From: Athripsodes cinereus
Taxonomy: Eukaryota > Arthropoda > Insecta > Trichoptera > Leptoceridae
Length of the DNA stretch: 64,000 nt
NCBI GenBank assembly: GCA_947579605.1
Contig: OX388311.1
Coordinates: forward strand, 23,624,951 to 23,688,950
Reading direction: 5' to 3'
Shown: in pieces, positions 12,478-23,087 of the stretch
Position numbering within the stretch: position 1 is the stretch's first letter
Layout of the letters: every line of letters begins with the position of its first letter
Translations under genes and position numbers: made by a program
Notes under the pieces: generated by a model
What the model was told of the DNA's origin: nothing
Databases searched by the model: none
What the model saw: only the letters and a program-made list of their open reading frames with translations

Positions 12478-13612
12478 TTAGGTGACACCCTCTTCATATG
12501 TAGGTGTATGCTTCTCAATTATTGGCAAAACATAACCATAAAAAGATTCAATCATCTTATTCACCGGTCCGTTTCCCAAAACACTGACCCAATCAACACT
12601 TTGTAGTTCAAAATTTATTTCCGAAAAGTTTGACTTAAAGTATATTAATTTCTGGATCATATTTTGAGACAAAATAATCCTCAGCAATTTCAAACTCATA
12701 ATCTATCAACAGTGAAGGATAGTGTGAATCCTTACCAACCAGTGGAGAGTCACATCTGGTAACAGAACACGGAATAGTTGAAAGAACTAAATCCAAGATA
12801 ACTTGATTGCTGTTATAAACTCCGTTAGACTGAAACATATTGAGAAAAGATATAGATTCTATCAAATACTGCGCAACAGGACACGAATAAGAATACGGAA
12901 CAAAGATTGAATCAACATCGGGGTCTTTTTTCCATTGGATTGTTGGGATATTGGAATCTCCAATAAGACAAATATCCGTTTTGCCGTAATAGCTGATCAA
13001 ACGTTCAGATATACTTTAAAAAAAAAGATGTTTTAAGTATCTAAGGATGTGGAAGGCGGTATATACATATACTACACCCAGTAGCGGTGAGCATTTTTTC
13101 ATGCGTTACCGATGAAAAACGAATACTGGTAAAAAAAACTTTCACCAGTATCATCCCAAACAAGAGTGGATGAATATCCTAGTGTCCGATCCACAGCAAT
13201 TAAGACCCCACCTCCATCCCTTTTACCACTCAACATGAAATCCCTATCCTTGCGGTAAACTGTATATTCGTTTTGAAAAAGTTCGCCGTCAAATATGCCA
13301 CAATTTAGCCAAGCTTCCGTCAGAACAATTATATCATAACTATTTGCAAATAAGTTTGCTCTAAACTCCTCGATCTTAGTCTTCAAGCCCCGAAAATTCT
13401 GAGAGAATACTTAAGTGTGGTTCACCTTGTAGTATGATATAAATATTCCTTAAATAGAATATAAAATTATTGTAGGGCCCTATACTCATAGCAGTTGTAA
13501 TACTTAAAACAAACATATAAATTAAATCTCCACAAATGCATATTTCTCCTAATAATAATAACATCATCAAGCAAACGAACACAGGAAACAATACAACAAA
13601 TGTGGCCAACAC
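12478..13612 (-). pseudogene. LINE ORF2, endonuclease part (broken)
   Basis: From right to left: a frame ending near 13390 with 'GEPHLSILS', a shift, then 'LKTKIEEFRANL..YDIIVLTEAWLN' and 'KRDGGGVLIAV' (13386-13099). A stretch with 'VYIPPSTSLDT' lies in another frame near 13050. Next come 'DICLIGDSNIPTIQW' (13000-12900) and 'GKDSHYPSLLI' near 12725. These are the exonuclease-endonuclease-phosphatase landmarks: a TE-W motif, the GD-x-N motif and the SDH-like motif. In an active element this enzyme nicks target DNA. At least three frameshifts separate the pieces. Confidence 0.85.
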
Positions 13613-13766
13613 GGAACAGACCAGATACTTTATTACTAAAATAATATTCGCAAAACATTCGCATATTTTTTTGCGAATGCGAATGCGAATGCGAATACTT
13701 TGAAATATGCGAATATTCGCGAATGCGAATGCGAATGCGAATATTCGTTACATCACTAGTCTGTAG

Positions 13767-13850
13767 TAACTTGCAAGAGCTTCCGCTCTTGAAAGCCGGG
13801 CTCGCGTCTAATAAAAAGTCACAGTGGATATACTGTAAATAAGTGTTTTA
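13767..13850 (+). repeat. Continuation of the hammerhead/Penelope-type repeat split by a hAT MITE
   Basis: Immediately right of the hAT target duplication, a hairpin GCAAGAG/CTCTTG followed by AAAGCCGG and CGCGTCTAAT resembles a second helix II-core-helix III unit lacking CTGATGA. The stretch ends in AAGTGTTTTATTTAT, similar to the ends of the other Penelope-type arms. Read with 9653-9712, it looks like one older element cut in two. Confidence 0.45.
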
Positions 13851-13854
13851 TTTA

Positions 13855-14078
13855 TAACTTGCAGTCCGCAACGGCTTCGCACGGGTAGATAGGTATTTTA
13901 AAAAAATAGTTTAGAAAGGATCACTATTTTTTTTTAAATGTAATATAGCCTATGTCACCCGGGGATAGTGTAGCTTCCAAACAGTGAAAGAATTTTTCAA
14001 ATCGGTTCAGAAGTTTCGGAGCCTATTCAAAGCAAACAATCAAATAAATGTCCTCTTTATAATATTAGTATAGATTGA
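13855..14078. repeat. Common arthropod interspersed repeat (Helitron-like)
   Basis: 'atatagcctatgtcacccgg' and 'aatcggttcagaagtttcgg', ending 'taatattagtatag', form a familiar short repeat of insect genomes. An inverted copy lies at 30385-30590. The class is a recollection, not tested. Confidence 0.55.
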
Positions 14079-14209
14079 CATGACTTTCCACCAAGTACCG
14101 TCGGCTAAAAATATCAACTTTATTAACTAATCAATTTTAAATCGCGACATTGACAACCCTTTCCATGATAAAAAAAAACACACACACACACGCATATGTA
14201 TACTAATTT

Positions 14210-14345
14210 TACGAGTATGCTACCCATCCTGATGATCTTGTTTTTTATTGCTTCGGACCAGATGACATGCATGCTTATTATATGTAGTTAGTCTACTGAC
14301 TACCCCACTTGCGAGATATGTTGTGATAGTATAAATAGATAGAGA
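14210..14345 (+). mobile_element. SINE family 2, old 3' piece
   Basis: 'ctacccatcctgatgatctt' and 'gactaccccacttgcgagat', with 'gttgtgatagtataaataga' at the end, match the family. Confidence 0.6.
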
Positions 14346-14695
14346 TTTATTGTATCTGATCACTGAATGACAGAAATAATGTAGTAGGTCAAGGACAATA
14401 AATTTGCATTTAAATAAAATTATTCATTACAGTCCTAACAAGTGAAAATAAATTAGGTACTTAACCATAGAGATTAGATTTGTATAGTCAAACACATATT
14501 GAATGAAATCTCATTATTATTCGATTAAACTCAAAGCACCTGATTTCTAGTGAATCATGTGTGGAATGAAATCAGTAGGTATTGCAATAATTTGAATACA
14601 ACAGATACGAGTAGGTATGTTGAATTTCTTTACAAGGTGACTTGTATTAATTGATATTTGTGGCTGCATCAGCTGTATTATTCGCACTGACTTAA

Positions 14696-15727
14696 CCCTC
14701 TGCAACTGAGGTGGCTTTTTAGTTATTATTCTGCTGAGGAGTGGTCTGACAGACACTCATTTTAAGTTCCATTATTGGTTTAAGTTTAAGTTTTGATTAT
14801 TTTTTTAGTTTTTTGTGAGTATTTGACATGTATGCTGACACCATTTGAAAAAATATGGTTTGAAAAAAACAGATATTAGAAATTACAAAAAATTTATTAA
14901 TGCTAATAAATAATCACCATTTTTTTAAGAACAATTTATAAAAATTAAGAAAATGAAAAAAACACATGAATTAAAAAAAAATAAGTAGAAATTTGTTTTC
15001 TATAAACTTTTGTTACAATGTGAAAAAATAATAAAAAAAAATCGTTAGAGCGGTTTCTCTAAAAATCGGCTTCAAAGTGCGTCCTCTCCGTCCTGGCAAA
15101 TTTGTGACGAGCATTGTAGGCAGATATGATTTTTACATGCATAACGAGTAAATTTTGTCTTCATTTCAATTAAACCGCACTCTTTAATCTTTCTTTTCAA
15201 TTCACTCGTAAAAATTCTGCAAAATATTCTTTCACACGATGTTCCAGATTCGTTTTGTTCAGGGGTAGTCGGCAAATCTCGTCCTAAGACATGATTGCGC
15301 AATTCTCTTGGCAATTTTTTTTTATACACCCGCTGTGTCACAATTGGAAGAACAAGCTCCCTAGCAAGGTCGTAAATGAAATCTGCTCTCCATTTATTGA
15401 AAAAAAAAGTTTTATTGAAGTGATGTTAGGTAGACTCTATGAATTTACTGAGCTGATGTATGTGAGACACTATGAAAATATTACTATATTACTGACGTTA
15501 GGTCTAATAGACCCATCATTTATTACTGACGTGAGGTATGACAGACACCCATCAACTATAGATCCACACATGTACTCACGACGGCCGTCGTTACTGTACT
15601 GATGATTAAAGAAACAGAAATTAGGAAGCTACTGAGCGAAACGGAAAGATAGGACTCAAAATGGCAACGTTGGTACAAAAAAAAAGATTTCACGGTGTCT
15701 GACAGACCTCATGTCAGTTGCAGAGGG
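14696..15727 (-). mobile_element. piggyBac-type element, internally deleted
   Basis: TTAA flanks both ends (14692-14695 and 15728-15731). Terminal inverted repeats share CCCTCTGCAACTGA. The 1032 bp interior is too short for a full transposase of about 600 codons and keeps only its C-terminal end. Confidence 0.9.
15072..15341 (-). pseudogene. piggyBac transposase C-terminal fragment
   Basis: The 89-residue frame includes 'PRELRNHVLGRD', then 'KTKFTRYACKNHICLQCSSQ' followed by 'ICQD'. The cysteine-rich end (C-x3-HIC-x2-C-x4-C) corresponds to the zinc-binding C-terminal domain of piggyBac transposases, which contacts the terminal DNA. The catalytic DDD domain is missing. Confidence 0.8.
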
Positions 15728-16019
15728 TTAATATGCTGTATTGTCCAAATAAAATCATAATATCTATCTCAATAATGACAGGTTGATATTAGTGTGTCAC
15801 ACCATTTAAACCAGTGATACTACATAGGGCAACAAAATGCAAATATTTCATTCTCTATTCTATCCCCATCAACTTGCTTGAGAGACAGGGCGTATTTACG
15901 GTTTTTTTCTCGAAACAAAGCAGTAAAATGGTATTAAAAGTGTTCAAAAAGTAACCTCCGGTTCCCATTCTATGCGTCGGTATTTCAAAAAACACCATAG
16001 TATTTATTGAGGATAGTCC

Positions 16020-16160
16020 TTGTGAGGGAAGGTGGCAGATGTCCTGGCTGAGCAATATCCGAGAGTGGACCGGAGTACAAAGGGTGGAAGAGCTTAAGAG
16101 CTATTCCGGCTGTCACAGGACAGAGAAGCCTACTCCAGGGTGAAAGTTAACGTCGGGAGG
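16020..16160 (+). pseudogene. LINE RT C-terminal fragment
   Basis: One frame reads 'RWQMSWLSNIREWTGVQRVE' and then 'ELKSYSGCH' before a stop at about 16141. The 'SWL-x-NIREWTG' phrase is common at the C-terminal end of insect non-LTR retrotransposon proteins. It is short and flanked by unrelated sequence. Confidence 0.7.
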
Positions 16161-16194
16161 ACCTGACATGGCACTTTAAGAGGAAGATTTGTTT

Positions 16195-16395
16195 TTCCAG
16201 GCAAATTAGGAGCATTCCAATCTTTCAGCCATCAGAACCAAATTATCAGCAAACATTAATGCACGTACCTTCAATCCATTTATATTATTATATCATTTCT
16301 TTCAACAGGCGAATACAATAATCGATGCACAGATCGAGCAACCATGGCGACATGATACACCCTTGTTTCACTCTTTTATTCAGAGCAAATCATTT
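16195..16395 (-). pseudogene. RTE-like LINE RT fragment with mutated catalytic motif
   Basis: The minus strand encodes 'LNKRVKQGCIMSPWLLDLCI' followed by 'DYCIRLLK' and, farther on, 'INGLKVRALMFADNLVLMAE'. It matches the order of RT motifs B and C in the better copy at 56985. The second catalytic aspartate is changed to Asn (FADN). It lies back to back with the + strand fragment at 16020. Confidence 0.8.
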
Positions 16396-18781
16396 AAAGC
16401 CGAAAGGTTGTTAACCACTAATTTAAACAGATGTATTCAGTACTTATTATAATCTTATTAGAATATAATGTCACGTTAAAAGTAACACCTCCTTTTGTCA
16501 AATTATGTCATATCGCATGTGTAATTATGTAAGATCTAACCTACAATAGTAGTACATTTTATGCTCAAATGAAATTAATACATGCGTTAATATATTTTAA
16601 GGCCATTCACGTGTGTAGATTAATTATGTGTTTTTTTTTTATTTATATGGCATAAATATATTTAAAACTACCAAAAATACACGTCCTAAGATGATTTTTC
16701 ACGTACTAGTTGAGTTTAGTATTAATTGAGTCTATATTGAGTCTATATTAGCGATTTCTGTACATTGATACTTCTAAAACCCCTGAACCTACATTTTCAT
16801 TTTTAAGGGATTATTTTAATATAAATATAATATATCAAGGGTAGTTCTTTCATTTAATGTTGAGGTTAGCGAGTCAAATGATTTGGGAGCAAAATTTATA
16901 AAAAAATGTGTAAAAAACGGCGGGAGTATTACCTACCCTAATTCTGGGCATTACGGTTTTTAAAGACACCCAAAATTATTGGATATGCTTCGTTATTTGA
17001 TTGTTTTTTTGTTAGTACTCAAACATAATGACACAGTGACCCCATGAATTTATCGATTTTCGTAGGTAGGTACTACGTACTATTATAAACTTGTTTCGCT
17101 ACTTACATATCATATCGTACATACTTAATACTCGGACATGCAATACACCATAGCCCATTCTAACACAATATAAAATATATTGTGCTGTGAGTAGATATTG
17201 TGCTCTGAGTAGATATTGTATAGACGTCTTTTTGTTCACTCTTACACATACATAATTTAAAGGTAAATGACCTAACGTGATACAAATTTAGCATTATTTT
17301 GATGGATTAGACATTTGTGATGATACCACTAGTATTATCATAGCATTTTTCACATGTAGGTGAGTCGGCGGACCAGCTGCGTGTGATGATGGTATAAAAG
17401 TTTTCCTCTCCGTGTCAAAAAATATGACAGTTAGGCGTACATCATTGCAGAATTGTAGTTATTAAATTTTATTTTTCTGGCAATCTATCCGTTACTAGGG
17501 ATCAGTGATAAATAAATATCTAAGAATATGTATAGTTTAACAGACTTCATTTATACGTAGACTTTGATTCATGATGATTACTCCTGATTCAAAATTAAGA
17601 TATTTCTTTAATATTTCTGAAATTTTAGGTTCCTTTGAAGGTAGTATATATAAATAGTTTTGATGCTGTTTATTTTCTATATAAATGTACAAGGGATTCT
17701 TCGTCTTTGTTTTCTTAATCAGACTATTTCATGAACCTTGGAATTATATACTTCATTTATTTACACGCATTTATTATTTTGCATTCTCTTATTTTTTCCT
17801 ACTTTGCATCAATGCCGGCTGGTTTTTCATCTGTAGGTACCCTGCACATAACATATTTATTGTATTGTTATTATCAGATTTAAATGTAAGTATAAAGTAT
17901 AATATTTTACCTATAATTAAGATTATCTTCACAGGTAAATATACACTATGTTGTTAAAGGACAAGAGAAGAGAATACATGTAGGCGCTATATAAATGCGG
18001 TTTGTGGTTATACAAATGAACTCATAATGCATAATATATTGTGCGTAGTTACCCACATGATGTGCGATTCTTATCCCGTTAGTGCAAAGTATGTATTTTA
18101 ATGGACAATTTAGGGCTGTATAATACAATGTTTTAAAATATTTGAATTTCAACGATTCGATTAATACTCAGATTGCTTTAAATGAAATTCTTTTATCCAC
18201 GATTATCCGATTCAAAAAAGTTTTTCAGCTTAAAAATATTTACTACATACAAGAACATAGAAATATTCTTTTGTCAAGAAATTTGAATCTATATTTCTAT
18301 CAATAAATCACGGTTTGCAGTCCTTTTAAACAAGTTGATGATTGTCAGAGTATTAAGGGTGTCTCATTAGGTTTATAATTCTATGTAACTTATAAAGGTG
18401 ATCTGGTCAACCTCTATTAACCTATAATATATTTATTTTTCTCAATATGAATGGCATTGCACCTTTTCGACTATTTTTTTTTAAAAAGAACTGTTAGAAG
18501 GTATACTTTTGTGCTATGATCCATACAATCAATTTCAAATATCTCAATAACTTTTGGCACGAAAACGATTTCATTAGTTTTATGTTGTTGGTTTATTAGC
18601 TACCTACCCTATGTTATAGTAAAAACAAATAAATCGAGAAAAAATCTTCTACTGTAAATGAAGCAAAAAAAACCCATTCAATTTGCATTGAATGAATGCA
18701 ATTTTTTCATGTTGATAACTCGTAATGTAAATTCTCTGGTTTTAATTACCTACCTATACCACAGGCGTCATATAAATAGTG
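16396..18781. other. Gene-free AT-rich stretch
   Basis: No domain, RNA gene or clear repeat boundary was recognised. A weak SINE family 2 end ('gcgtgtgatgatggtataaa') lies near 17380. Confidence 0.5.
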
Positions 18782-19133
18782 CACCTTGAAAAACCATTTT
18801 ATATACTTACCTATACATTCATACGAGCTAAAAGTAAATTAATAAATAATTTATCGATAAATGTGTTGTAAGACTTGTACCATTTATTTTCAGTGTTATT
18901 TACTGTATATAATTTGATCATTACGTTGCTGAATTAAAGTATAAATAATTACTATAATTCTGTTATTAAAATGTCGTGAAATTGTTGGTGAATAAATCAT
19001 GATTATCAAAAGAACACTGACTCTGAATAATGTTGGTTAATGACATTGAAAAAAAATATTATATTACTTACCATTAAAAAACTGGAGGTTTCACTATCAC
19101 ACTTATCTATAAAGTCACTCGATAATAAATATG

Positions 19134-19386
19134 TACATAACATAACATAACACGTGTAGACAATTCACACAGACCGAGCTAGTCCCAAACTAAGATATGA
19201 ATCTTGTATTATGGGTACTAACACGGCGATACACATATACAATGCACTAAACACATATACATGTAACACCCAGACCCAGGACAATCTGAAAAAGGTCATT
19301 CTTCATTTTGCCCTGGCCGGGAATCGAACCCGGGACCTCGTGTCTCAAAGGCAAGTGCGTTAGCCTCCGCGCCACACCGGTCGCCT
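19134..19386 (-). mobile_element. tRNA-derived SINE (family 1), unit 1
   Basis: The minus strand starts with a tRNA-like head. The A box is TGGCGCGGAGG (19364-19374) and the B box GGTTCGATTCC (19320-19330); together these form an internal RNA polymerase III promoter. A roughly 150 bp body follows and ends 'gtgtgaattgtctacacgtg' with a (GTTAT)n tail. It is a SINE, not a working tRNA gene. Confidence 0.85.
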
Positions 19387-19608
19387 ATGAATCAATTATG
19401 ATGGCTTCATAGAATAAATTCTAATTAAGTTACAGTTTAGTGTTCTTTTCTGATACACGATGTAGAAACAAGCTTCCATCATTCAAAGGGACCTCTTTCA
19501 TTATTTTTTGGCTTCAAAATAATATTATCACTAAAAATAAACTGGGAATTTTTTAATCGTATGAAATTAGTAATTACAAATTCACAAGTACTAGGTATGA
19601 ATCTTATA

Positions 19609-19650
19609 GAGATATGAATCTCTATAAGATTCATATCTTATAGAGCCAAG
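19609..19650. repeat. Nested small palindromes
   Basis: 'gaatctctataagattcata' and neighbours form overlapping inverted repeats of about 10-14 bp built from ATGAATC and TATAGAGA. The set is repeated in unit 2 at about 22323. Confidence 0.7.
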
Positions 19651-19746
19651 ACTGTAGAGGATACGACGCAGCCCACATGGGATAAGATTTATCAACACCG
19701 GCTCATACTCGTACGAAAAGTAAAGTAAGTATGAATCTCTATAAAG

Positions 19747-19813
19747 ATATGAATCTTATATTTTGAGTTATAACTCAAAATATAAGATTTATGTCTAAGT
19801 ACTTACGTCACCA
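19747..19813. repeat. 67-bp block with a perfect 38-bp palindrome, absent from unit 2
   Basis: Bases 19752-19789 read the same on both strands (halves AATCTTATATTTTGAGTTA and its complement, no spacer). The whole block is missing from the second unit, where CTCTATAAAG joins CCTCGATCTG directly. Confidence 0.93.
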
Positions 19814-20208
19814 CCTCGATCTGTGTGTATATTGTTCAAAAGTAAACATGTTCTAAAATATTAAAACTTCATATTGCCAAATTTCATCAGCATTTTGAAT
19901 TATCTTAGCTAACATCAGTTGGCAGCAAAGGTTAATAAATATTAGAATATACAAAATTTAATTTTGTTAAATAAAAATATAAAAAATTAAATTTCCTTGT
20001 TCCCAACGATGCAGATCACTCATTTATATTTAAGTGGGCCATTAAATATAACATTATAATATTTATTATAAATGTAACGAATCACACTAAATATTGTAAT
20101 ATTATTTACATACTTGTTACTACAACATCAGAATATCAATAATATTTGATTTTCATAATAATTAAATAAATATGAGATCTTGACAATAACCTTGCCGTGT
20201 CTGTGCGC

Positions 20209-20440
20209 AGAAATTTATCATATCGTTAAAATGCGTCATCGTCAGTGAGAAATTTATCATTCCGTTAAAAATTTGAAGTCGTCAGTTAAATAGTTTATCA
20301 TACTGTCAAAATGCGTTGTCGTCAGTGAGAAATTAACGATTCCGTTAAAATGCGTAGTCTTTAGTCAGAAGTTTATCATTTCGTTAAAATGCGTAGTCGT
20401 CAGTTAGAAGTTTATCATACCGTTAAAATGCGTAATGGTC
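20209..20440. repeat. Minisatellite, about six units of 38-40 bp (unit 1)
   Basis: The recurring core is 'gaaatttatcat..cgttaaa', then 'atgcgt.gtcgtcagt'. Units are diverged, so the array is older than the tandem duplication that copied it. Confidence 0.85.
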
Positions 20441-20734
20441 ATTTTTTGATATCTTCTTCATTTAGACGACGTTAGGCCTTATTTTATCTAAAACTCGTTG
20501 AAACATCATTCCATATTATACTAAAGCACCGGTCGAGGAACCGGGGTAAATCACCCCAATTGGAGTAAAAATGGAATTTTTGGGAATAATATGATTTTTT
20601 TTTCTAATTTGCTTTTTTACTAGCGTGTAAACAAAACATTAAGAAATGAGGGGGTGATATCGGCTAATCGAAAAATATTTTGGGGTAAGAAGTGGTTAAA
20701 AAAGTTCACCGACCGCTTTACTGAGGTGAGCATC

Positions 20735-20948
20735 ATAATTATTCATTCATTCATACCACCACAGCATATTCCACGAGTGGGGTAACCAGAGGACCAACTG
20801 TAATAAACATTCAAGTTGTACATTCCGTGACAGTAAAAGTTAAGATATTCTGAAACGTGGTGTATTACGAATGCCTGCCTCATACCACTCAATAACAAAT
20901 AGAAAAAGTGGGGAGCCTTTTCTTTACTGGGACCTTCACGGGCTATCA
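20735..20948 (-). mobile_element. SINE family 2, old copy (also at 23382-23595)
   Basis: 'accaccacagcatattccac' through 'aagtggggagccttttcttt' and 'gggaccttcacggg' are the family in reverse, diverged. The tandem duplication carries a second copy. Confidence 0.65.
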
Positions 20949-21024
20949 TAATATTATTTTTTTACAATAATCAAATTTCTTTATCTCTACTCCCGACATA
21001 AAACGTAAAAGTGGTATTTTTGGC

Positions 21025-21092
21025 TGATCTGCTGGCTACCCCACAAGTGGGATATGCCGTGATGGTATACCTAGTAGTAGTAGTAGTTTTTA
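21025..21092 (+). mobile_element. SINE family 2, 3' end with TAG tail (also at 23672-23739)
   Basis: 'tgatctgctggctaccccac' to 'gccgtgatggtata' followed by AGTAGTAGTAG, a recent-looking but short 3' end. It is opposed to the copy at 20735. Confidence 0.75.
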
Positions 21093-21847
21093 AAAATCAA
21101 CCTTAAAGTTGTAGTCCTGGTAGAAGGCAAACTTCACGACTTTTTAGAATAAGAGGCATGTAGAGACACTCTTTCGACTGACGCATGACAGGTCGTTTAC
21201 AAGTGTTCGCCAACGTTGGGAAAACTGATACGATAAAAAGTGAAAAAATTGAAGTTTAAAATGAGCCAAATACTTTACAATAGTAAATCCTTTAAGCAGG
21301 CTCCATTTATCCAAAATCCATTTAAAACCACAGTCCATTTTCAAAAATGCTGTGTTAAAAATTTGAGTTTTTCAGATAAAAGCCGCGTCGGGTGTACCTA
21401 AGCTCGTAAGTTAGGAAATTGTCAATTAAAAAGAAAGATACTGTTTTGTTGGAAAAATACATTTCCTATACAAAACTTAGCTATACATGACTAAACACCT
21501 TGAAAAACCATTTTATATACTTACCTATACATTCATACGAGCTAAAAGTAAATTAATAAATAATTTATCGATAAATGTGTTGTAAGACTTGTACCATTTA
21601 TTTTCAGTGTTATTTACTGTATATAATTTGATCATTACGTTGCTGAATTAAAGTATAAATAATTACTATAATTCTGTTATTAAAATGTCGTGAAATTGTT
21701 GGTGAATAAATCATGATTATCAAAAGAACACTGACTCTGAATAATGTTGGTTAATGACATTGAAAAAAAATATTATATTACTTACCATTAAAAAACTGGA
21801 GGTTTCACTATCACACTTATCTATAAAGTCACTCGATAATAAATATG

Positions 21848-22100
21848 TACATAACATAACATAACACGTGTAGACAATTCACACAGACCGAGCTAGTCCC
21901 AAACTAAGATATGAATCTTGTATTATGGGTACTAACACGGCGATACACATATACAATGCACTAAACACATATACATGTAACACCCAGACCCAGGACAATC
22001 TGAAAAAGGTCATTCTTCATTTTGCCCTGGCCGGGAATCGAACCCGGGACCTCGTGTCTCAAAGGCAAGTGCGTTAGCCTCCGCGCCACACCGGTCGCCT
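21848..22100 (-). mobile_element. tRNA-derived SINE (family 1), unit 2
   Basis: Duplicate of 19134-19386 carried along by the tandem duplication (offset 2714). Confidence 0.85.
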
Positions 22101-22855
22101 ATGAATCAATTATGATGGCTTCATAGAATAAATTCTAATTAAGTTACAGTTTAGTGTTCTTTTCTGATACACGATGTAGAAACAAGCTTCCATCATTCAA
22201 AGGGACCTCTTTCATTATTTTTTGGCTTCAAAATAATATTATCACTAAAAATAAACTGGGAATTTTTTAATCGTATGAAATTAGTAATTACAAATTCACA
22301 AGTACTAGGTATGAATCTTATAGAGATATGAATCTCTATAAGATTCATATCTTATAGAGCCAAGACTGTAGAGGATACGACGCAGCCCACATGGGATAAG
22401 ATTTATCAACACCGGCTCATACTCGTACGAAAAGTAAAGTAAGTATGAATCTCTATAAAGCCTCGATCTGTGTGTATATTGTTCAAAAGTAAACATGTTC
22501 TAAAATATTAAAACTTCATATTGCCAAATTTCATCAGCATTTTGAATTATCTTAGCTAACATCAGTTGGCAGCAAAGGTTAATAAATATTAGAATATACA
22601 AAATTTAATTTTGTTAAATAAAAATATAAAAAATTAAATTTCCTTGTTCCCAACGATGCAGATCACTCATTTATATTTAAGTGGGCCATTAAATATAACA
22701 TTATAATATTTATTATAAATGTAACGAATCACACTAAATATTGTAATATTATTTACATACTTGTTACTACAACATCAGAATATCAATAATATTTGATTTT
22801 CATAATAATTAAATAAATATGAGATCTTGACAATAACCTTGCCGTGTCTGTGCGC

Positions 22856-23087
22856 AGAAATTTATCATATCGTTAAAATGCGTCATCGTCAGTGAGAAAT
22901 TTATCATTCCGTTAAAAATTTGAAGTCGTCAGTTAAATAGTTTATCATACTGTCAAAATGCGTTGTCGTCAGTGAGAAATTAACGATTCCGTTAAAATGC
23001 GTAGTCTTTAGTCAGAAGTTTATCATTTCGTTAAAATGCGTAGTCGTCAGTTAGAAGTTTATCATACCGTTAAAATGCGTAATGGTC
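22856..23087. repeat. Minisatellite, copy in unit 2
   Basis: Same array as 20209-20440 shifted by 2647 bases, with the same internal differences between units. Confidence 0.85.

Larger units (their letters stand above)
9951..13623 (-). mobile_element. Degenerate EEP-type non-LTR retrotransposon inside the hAT MITE
   Basis: The insertion point is defined by alignment to the uninterrupted MITE at 41085: left junction ACTGAT (9950), right junction AGATACTT (13624). On the minus strand the order is endonuclease, reverse transcriptase and C-terminal region, then about 400 bp of AT-rich 3' sequence. The frame is broken at several points. The clade is not settled; layout and motifs suggest the CR1/Jockey side of the non-LTR tree. 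No clear long target duplication was seen. Confidence 0.85.
9721..13758. mobile_element. hAT-type MITE (copy 1), interrupted by a LINE
   Basis: Terminal inverted repeats are TAGTGATGTAACGAAT and its complement. GTCTGTAG is duplicated on both sides (9713-9720 and 13759-13766); 8-bp duplications of the form nTnnnnAn are typical of hAT. Subterminal zones are tandem 'gcgaat' hexamers. Removing 9951-13623 leaves a roughly 360 bp element collinear, in reverse, with 41085-41445. Confidence 0.9.
18782..21495. repeat. Tandem duplication, unit 1 (2714 bp)
   Basis: From CACCTTGAAAAACC to CATGACTAAA this block recurs directly at 21496-24142. No base difference was noticed apart from one 67-bp block (19747-19813) present here and missing there. 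The unit holds a tRNA-derived SINE, a palindrome cluster, a minisatellite and two opposed SINE pieces, but no gene. Confidence 0.95.

Noticed and set aside
19315..19386. tRNA gene
   Set aside because: A and B boxes are present, but the sequence continues into a SINE body, a cloverleaf acceptor pair was not evident, and related copies are dispersed; it is a SINE head.
20743..20949. 68-codon frame duplicated at 23390
   Set aside because: The repetition comes from the tandem duplication, and the frame lies in an old SINE on the minus strand.
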